Assembly: GCA_034769895.1 (NCBI GenBank)
Contig: CM068373.1
Span: 437,019,080 to 437,083,079 of the forward strand
Source: Magicicada septendecula
Taxonomy: Eukaryota > Arthropoda > Insecta > Hemiptera > Cicadidae
Reading direction: 5' to 3'
Length of the DNA: 64,000 bases
Position 1 is the stretch's first letter; each line of letters opens with the position of its first letter. The notes under the pieces were generated by a model. The model saw only the letters and a list, made by a program, of their open reading frames with translations. It was not told where the DNA came from and ran no database searches. The translations under genes and the position numbers were made by a program. Below, piece after piece: positions 57,816 through 64,000 of the stretch.

Positions 57816-57816
<1 letters not shown>

Positions 57817-58036
57817 GCCATTCACCATTCAATTATACCCACATTTGCTTATAAAAATCTACTAATCTACTATTCTTCCTATGAAGAGTAATGCAATACA
57901 GTAATTAGACATAGGGTAAGGTTAGTTTTTGCAAGCCGAACGGTACCTCACTGATAGAACTTGATTTTAATACTATTTTCTACTGCTTCAGTGTTCCAAT
58001 TATGAATTATTACAGTTGTGTATTCATTTGTTCCAG

Positions 58037-59764
58037 TGTTACTTATTTACACCCATGAATAATATCTGTGAAGAAGTGGACTCTACTCTGGATTGTGAAC
58101 TATATAGGGGAAAGTCAATTCAGAATACTCTGGGAGACCATCTGTCACCACACAAGCATCCTGGCATTAAGAAGTACCAGTGCGATGTTTGTTTAAAATC
58201 ATTTACTCGTTCAAGCAACTTGTCACAACACAAGTTAATACATACTGGTAATAAGAAGTACCAGTGCGATGTTTGTTCAAAATCATTTACTCACTCAAGC
58301 AACTTGAGAGAACACAAGTTAATACATACTGGCAGTAAGAAGTACCAGTGTGATGATTGTTCAAAATCATTTACTCACTCAAGCACTTTGAGAGAACACA
58401 AGTTAATACATTCTGGCATTAAAAAGTACCAGTGTGATGTTTGTTCAAAATCATTTACTCGTTCATACAGTTTGTCACAACACAAGTTAATACATTCTGG
58501 CCTTAAGAAGTACCAGTGTGATGTCTGTTCAAAATCATTTACTCAGTCAGGCCATTTCTTAACACACAAGCTAATACATACTGGCAGTAAGAAGTACCAG
58601 TGTGATGTTTGTTCAAAATCATTTACTCACTCAAGCACTTTGAGAGAACACAAGTTAATACATACTGGCAGTAAGAAATACCAGTGTGATGTTTGTTCAA
58701 AATCATTTACTCACTCAAGCACTTTGAGAGAACACAAGTTAATACATACTGGCAGTAAGAAGTACCAGTGTGATGTTTGTTCGAAATCATTTGTTTACTC
58801 AAGCGGTTTGTCACAACACAAGTTAATACATTCTGGCATTAAGAAGTACCAGTGTGATGTCTGTTCAAAATCATTTACTCAGTCAGGCCATTTGTTAACA
58901 CACAAGCTAATACATACTGGCAGTAAGAAGTACCAGTGTGATGTTTGTTCGAAATCATATGTTTACTCAAGCGGTTTGTCAGAACACAAGTTAATACATT
59001 CTGGCATTAACAAGTACCAGTGTGATGTTTGTTCAAAATCATTTACTCACTCAAGCACTTTGAGAGAACACAAGTTAATACATACTGGCAGCAAGTAGTA
59101 CCAGTGTGATGTTTGTTTAAAATCATTTACTCAGTCAAGCACTTTGGGTGGACAGAAGTTAATACATACTGGCGGTAAGAAGTACCAGTGTGTTGTTTGT
59201 TCTAAATCATTTACTCACACAAGCACTTTGAGAGAACACAAGTTAATACATACTGGCAGTAAGAAGTACCAGTGTGATGTTTGTTCAAAATCATTTACTC
59301 AGTCAAGCACTTTGAGTCGACACAAGTTAATACATACTGGCTGTAAGAAGTACCAGTGTGATGTTTGTTCAAAATCATTTACTCGTTCAGACAATTTGTC
59401 AGAACACAAGTTAATACATTCTGGCATTAACAAGTACCAGTGTGATGTTTGTTCAAAATTATTTACTCACTCAAGCACTTTGAGAGAACACAAGTTAATA
59501 CATACTGGCAGTAAGAAGTACCAGTGTGATGTTTGTTCAAAATCATTTACTCACTCAAGCACTTTGAGAGAACAAGTTAATACATACTGGCAGTAAGAAG
59601 TACCAGTGTGATGTTTTTCAAAATCATTTACTCAGTCAAGCACTTTGAGTCGACACAAGTTAATACATACTGGCGGTAAGAAGTACCAGTGTGATGTTTG
59701 TTCAAAATCATTTACTCGTTCAGGCTATTTGTCAAAGCACAAGTTAGTACATTCTGACATTTAG
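58037..59764 (+). pseudogene. C2H2 zinc-finger array, about 19 fingers
   Basis: A TTTGTTCCAG acceptor-like site precedes 58037; ATG 58055 begins MNNICEEVDSTLDCEL. From 58169, 28-residue fingers follow, each YQCDVCSKSF-x7-HKLIH plus linker TGSKK or SGIKK instead of the usual TGEKP. Fingers 1-11 are open to a TAG at 59096. Finger 12 follows in the same frame but has Gln for its first His. Fingers 13-17 are open; a 2-bp loss at about 59574 and a 1-bp loss at about 59616 restore frame in finger 18, and finger 19 ends in TAG 59762. The TAG may be the real end (an 11-finger protein) or the locus may be decaying. Likely a nuclear DNA-binding protein of the insect zinc-finger class; target unknown. 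Confidence 0.75.
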
Positions 59765-60828
59765 AAGTATCAGTGAGTTGTTTCTACAAAAGTATTTAAT
59801 TTGGCATAACCCGTTGTGTTATAAATAACGTACTGGCATAAAATAACAGGGTGATGTTTGCAACAATGTTTGTACATTTTTGTGTAAATTAATCCATTAT
59901 ACTCTTACAAACAATTACTGTGTGGTATGTTAGAATAGTTTCTGTTGCCCTAGAAGTTTTAGCAATGTAATAAAACTTATCAATATAATTTTTTTTAACA
60001 GAAACCATTAAACAAGCATAATTAGACAAATAAATATTTGCTGTAATATTGGCCCTGCAAATATGTAATATGTGTATGATATTTGGCACTACAAAACAGT
60101 ATTGAAATTTGTAACAAAATTTTACCGCACAAATTAAAATCATTAAATTATACATTGTAGTGTAGTGACATTATTGATACATATTTGTCCTGGAATTCAA
60201 TTTATCACTGCATGAGTTACAGTGATATTTGTATGTTTAATCTTTGTTTCCTGGCATACATAGATTATACTTCACACAAGATTTTTGTTGGCTGCTACAA
60301 CCTTCACGATGACAGAGTCCTGGAGTGTTAACACATCTGCCTTATTGGTTGGCAAAATGAGTTGCATGGGTATGTCCCCCTAAGTTAATGTGGCTTGGCA
60401 TTTCTCCAAGATTTTGTCTGTTTTGTATTTAAAGCTCATAGGTTATTTCATCTAGCATATTTCTGATTTCTGCATGCATACTGTTTCTTTACAATTTAAC
60501 ATTAGTTCAGCGCATTACTGACAGATTTATTTGGATCTCAAAACTGCTAATTTCCGATGGTTTGTATGAGAATTTTTTTTAACAGTTCCCTGTTGTGAAC
60601 TGCACATTTGTTATAGTGTTGGCTTGCACAGTGTTTGAATTTTTGAGTGATTTTGTTGTAATTTTATATTACAAAGTGACTAAAAACTTCGTGACTAAAG
60701 ATAAAATATTATGGTAATTAATTTCAAATCAAGCTGAATTGAATAGTGCAGGAAATGAAGAGACATTTCCATCTGACAATAGAGGTAAGCCTACATAATT
60801 TGAGGTTACTTCATCTCACTATTTATAC
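59765..60828. other. No secure feature
   Basis: Non-coding. A possible exon end at about 60784 (CAATAGAG then GTAAGCCT) has an open 16-codon stretch before it, but no good acceptor. Confidence 0.4.
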
Positions 60829-61446
60829 CAGGGTTCCCAACTAGTGTGGGTACATGGAGGGATCCAAGGTGGTACGCAAGAAGACCTAGCTAGGAAAATA
60901 GTATTTACTCTTAATAAAAAATAAAAATAAAATTTTATGTTCAAAACAACAATAAATTTTTATATCAGACATTGAAGTCTTTAATACCATTTGTGTCAAA
61001 TTACCTTTGTGAAAGTGGATTTGCTGAACTTGTTTATGTTAAAAGCAAATATAGGAACAGGATTATATTAAGTGATTTAAGGTTAAAAATAACATCAATA
61101 GAAACTGACATTAACTCCTGGGTACAAAATAAGCAGTAGCAAGTTTCACAGTAATTATTTACTTTTTAGTAGATCTGTAATGAAAGTAATCAACCGTCTT
61201 TTGAAAAAACTATAGTTTATTACAGCATAGAACCAACATGAAATTGGTTTTAAAAATCAGTCCTCGTTTTGTAAATTCTGTGTATTAGATTTAATTATTA
61301 TAAATAACTGGCAATAATAAGATATGCTATTTGTGTTTTCCTGAGTTTTTATTAAAAAACCCAATTAACTTTAAACTCTGGTGGTACTTAAAATAAACGC
61401 GGAAGACCAAAGTGGTATGTGGGTCCAGAAATGTTGGGAACCACTG
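60829..61446 (+). mobile_element. hAT transposon remnant (618 bp)
   Basis: Inverted ends CAGGGTTCCCAAC and (complement) CAGTGGTTCCCAAC. An 8-bp duplication, ATTTATAC at left and GTTTATAC at right, matches in 7 of 8. At 60987-61139 a 50-codon frame reads LCESGFAELVYVKSKYRNRI, the hAT dimerisation region at the transposase C-terminus. The catalytic part is deleted. Confidence 0.8.
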
Positions 61447-62095
61447 GTTTATACTGAATATATGAAGGGTCCAGGGGAAGAAGAGGTAAGTCAGTTTTTA
61501 CAAATTCACAGGAGGCGATTTTTAAAATTGCAAGACTCAAATCTATGATTAAATATCAATTTTATTATTTATTACATTCTGTTAACATTTCATATTTTTA
61601 TTTCAACTATTTAGTAAAAAATCAATAAATAGTAAAAGTAATACAGTTTTACTGGTTATGAAGGAGGTAAGTCAAGCAAATAGATGATAAAAATTAAATG
61701 GGAACGTCAACTAATAATTTATGTAATTTTTTTTTACAAAATGCATTATAGAATAGAGTTTAAATCAAGCTTACTTATAGAATTACAATATTTTCCATTC
61801 TTATTTTTTAATTCTCACTTTTTTCAACACCTGTCTTATGCAACAACATACAGTCCTACTTTGTTAGCAATTTAAAGTAATGTTGCGATTCTTGGCTACA
61901 AAATTTTGACAAATTTTGCTTTGGGAATGTGTAGTAAATCTGAAAAAAGTATATAATTGAATAGATAATTGAAAAGTAGATAAGTTAGCCAACCAAAATG
62001 GTCAATATAAGAAAGATAGTTACTCTGTTCCATTTTCTACCGGAAATTACAATATTCACATATTAAACCTACTTTGTTAGGTCTACTGTAGAATA
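61447..62095. other. No secure feature
   Basis: Two strong donor-like sites (GAAGAGGTAAGTCAG at about 61480 and GAAGGAGGTAAGTCAAG at about 61660) with no exon that can be supported. Confidence 0.4.
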
Positions 62096-63518
62096 TTACA
62101 ATAAAAAAATATTGGGCCTGCCTTCATAAAGCGGATCTGGCAGCTGAAACTCGTCTGCTACCTGCTGTCTCCTTTGATGTCTGTTCCTAATTACTACAGA
62201 TTCAAAGTGTCCATTGTAGGTACTGCGCTGAAACACAAAGCGAGGGTTTGTGTTAATGATTTTCATTTCCCTAACTGGCCGGCTCTTAAAAGGACATTTC
62301 TTGATTTTTACTGCAGGTGGTGTGTCCAGCTTTGCAACATTAATTGGCCAACTTCTACCACATCAAATTGACTTGGTTTGACTCTTGCCTCGCGAAACAT
62401 CTGCCCATTGGTTTGAGAGTTCCACTTTAACCTTTTGGTTGATGATGCCCATATTTTTGTCAGTTTCCATGTATGAATGCCCTCTCATTGGGAAACATAC
62501 TTTAATCTCATCAAATCTATTTTCATAGTGAACTAAGCTGTGAAGGAATCTAATGACAGTGTAGTTTTTGTTCTGGCCTCCACAAGAACAAAAAAAAAGG
62601 TGGAGGTTTTGAACATTTCCATCCAGAATATTGTAAAGAAAATGATGAACCATTGAACACTCCTCATCACTGCCTTTGTTGCCAACGGTTTGAGGATAAG
62701 TGTAAAACACACTTGTTTCTGTTGACAAAATATGGACATTAAATGTGTAGACAGACAATTGACATCTGTAATATACGTCATTTGTTGAGATGTTAGGAAA
62801 TAGATTTTTTTTTTAAGTCGAAACATTGCTTCAGAATTATCACAACCTACTTCTAAGCTTAGCATTTTGCTTCCTTTTGTAAAACACGTCAACCTTTATT
62901 TTATGTACCATATGATCTGTTTGAAATTGTTTTATTTCATCATCTATTCTCTTAATTTCCACAGCATTTGAGAGGTTGGCCTTTTGTGATTGCAAGTTTT
63001 TTATTTTAGCAGTGAACTCCTCACAGATGCTGCAATTATCTTTTCTTGGGTATCCAAATGAGATGTTGAATTCATTTGAGAAAATGGTTCTATAAGACTC
63101 ATACGACACTGACAAATTTGTATAATTTTGACTACATATTATACATTTTAGTTATGTTCAACTCCTCAGACAAGTAAATTTTTTTTCATTCTGCTAGATT
63201 ATAATACCCTTTTCTTCTTTTAAATGAACTAATGTGTTCTATGACAGCATTTGTTTTCTCTACAGATATTTTTCTAGGTCTAGATGACTGTTTGCTCCTA
63301 CCATCGTTTAAAGTCATACCAGTTTCTTTCAATGCTTTATGGAGAACTTTGAGTTTCTTTCCGATCCCATGAATAGATAAGAAAGCTTTAGAACAGACTT
63401 GCACTTCTTTCATTTTGTTTTCCCCATCAAGAAACCTAACCCTGTATGAATAGAATGCATCATGAAACAGTCTCGCTTTCGTCCAATCGCGGGCGCCTAT
63501 TTTGAATTCCTTTGACAA
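62096..63518 (-). pseudogene. Decayed DUF7869-like gene
   Basis: From ATG 63518 a chain of open pieces: VQVCSKAFLSIHGIGKKLKV and DGRSKQSSRPRKISVEK (63186-63518); YPRKDNCSICEEF and DHMVHKIKVDVFYKRKQ (62840-63115); YTFNVHILSTETSVFYTYPQ, SMVHHFLYNILDGNVQNLHL, GGQNKNYTVIRFLHSL and FPMRGHSYMETDKNMGIIN (62363-62758); and, after a TGA, a final basic piece with PFKSRPVREMKIINTNPRFV to 62096. This order fits a family with many copies in arthropod genomes, labelled DUF7869, with no agreed function; GQNKN and GHS-D recall RNase H-like transposases. At least two stops and two frameshifts. An Asp expected just before SCGGQNKN is missing. Confidence 0.55.
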
Positions 63519-64000
63519 TAATTAATCCACAAAGATATACTGTTGCCTTGAACTTGCTGTCCCCTTGCGTAGCTTGGGGTTAACGGCTGTTCACACTTTA
63601 AACCATAGGCTGGGGTTAAACAAAATATAAAACGATAAAGTGGACTGTATAAACGGTTTTTATAAAAAACAGATTAAGTCAGATTCATGCGAATCCGCAT
63701 GTGCCCGTATGACTGCATATGTAATAATTTAAGCTAATTAAAATTGAATTTATTGAATCGTTCACATATTGACGGCCTTAATTGAATTTTGCATAACACA
63801 TGCGTGGAATAGCCTGTTGCCTCCTGGAGCTCCGTGAGTCGAATGCTAGATTGGAAAGGGGAGCGGACCGACCTTAGTACATCCCGGCTATAACGTGATA
63901 TGAGCCGATGTCACAGGGGAATCATGGTTTGAACACATTTTAAATCTGAACACTGCCCGTCAAAAATAGATTTCGATTTTTCCTGAGCATGATGCAGTGA
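63519..64000. other. No recognised feature
   Basis: Nothing identified to the window end. Confidence 0.5.

Overview
The window is eukaryotic and almost entirely built from mobile-element DNA. AT-rich sequence, C2H2 zinc-finger coding, splice-like junctions, Gypsy, Penelope-like (PLE), Tigger/pogo and hAT elements together suggest an arthropod, most likely an insect. I cannot name the species. No tRNA, rRNA, CRISPR array or bacterial-type operon was seen.

Region 1 (1-25814) is a tandem array with a period of about 6.83 kb. It is made of an internally deleted Gypsy-type LTR retroelement. Each unit holds a candidate LTR of 987 bp, a primer-binding site, Gag (coiled coil, capsid, Asn-rich tail), a truncated protease and the C-terminal part of integrase. 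RT, RNase H and the integrase catalytic core are missing. A long non-coding 3' segment starts with ~90-bp tandem repeats. Gag and protease overlap at a TTTAAAC heptamer followed by a stem, a -1 frameshift signal. The last unit carries a solo LTR of another family (23026-24079), and the array ends exactly at an LTR end (25814).

Region 2 (25815-30310) is a PLE split into two head-to-head pieces (GIY-YIG endonuclease and YVDD on minus, N-terminal part on plus). Each piece is interrupted by a solo LTR of the same family in opposite orientation, giving ~1.1-kb inverted arms. Region 3 (30311-38954) holds a candidate 26-codon exon, a second PLE remnant, gag fragments, a LINE C-terminal scrap and another solo LTR. 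Several hammerhead-like motifs occur in regions 2 and 3.

Region 4 (38955-43862) is a nearly structurally complete Gypsy element on the minus strand with a 4-bp target duplication. It has gag with a zinc knuckle, a GGGAAAC frameshift site, PR, RT, RNase H and a truncated integrase, all with a few nonsense or frameshift lesions. Region 5 (44122-46539) is a Tigger/pogo transposon with TIRs and a TA duplication. Region 6 (46540-50295) is mostly non-coding with a long TG microsatellite and a PLE-type hammerhead-like motif. Region 7 (50296-57005) is a non-autonomous LTR element on the minus strand with intact LTRs, PBS, PPT and a 4-bp duplication, but only a coiled-coil ORF and an unrecognised ORF inside.

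Region 8 (58037-64000) has a C2H2 zinc-finger array of about 19 very uniform fingers, which could be the only host gene here. It is followed by a hAT remnant (60829-61446) and a decayed minus-strand gene resembling the DUF7869-type proteins of arthropods (62096-63518).
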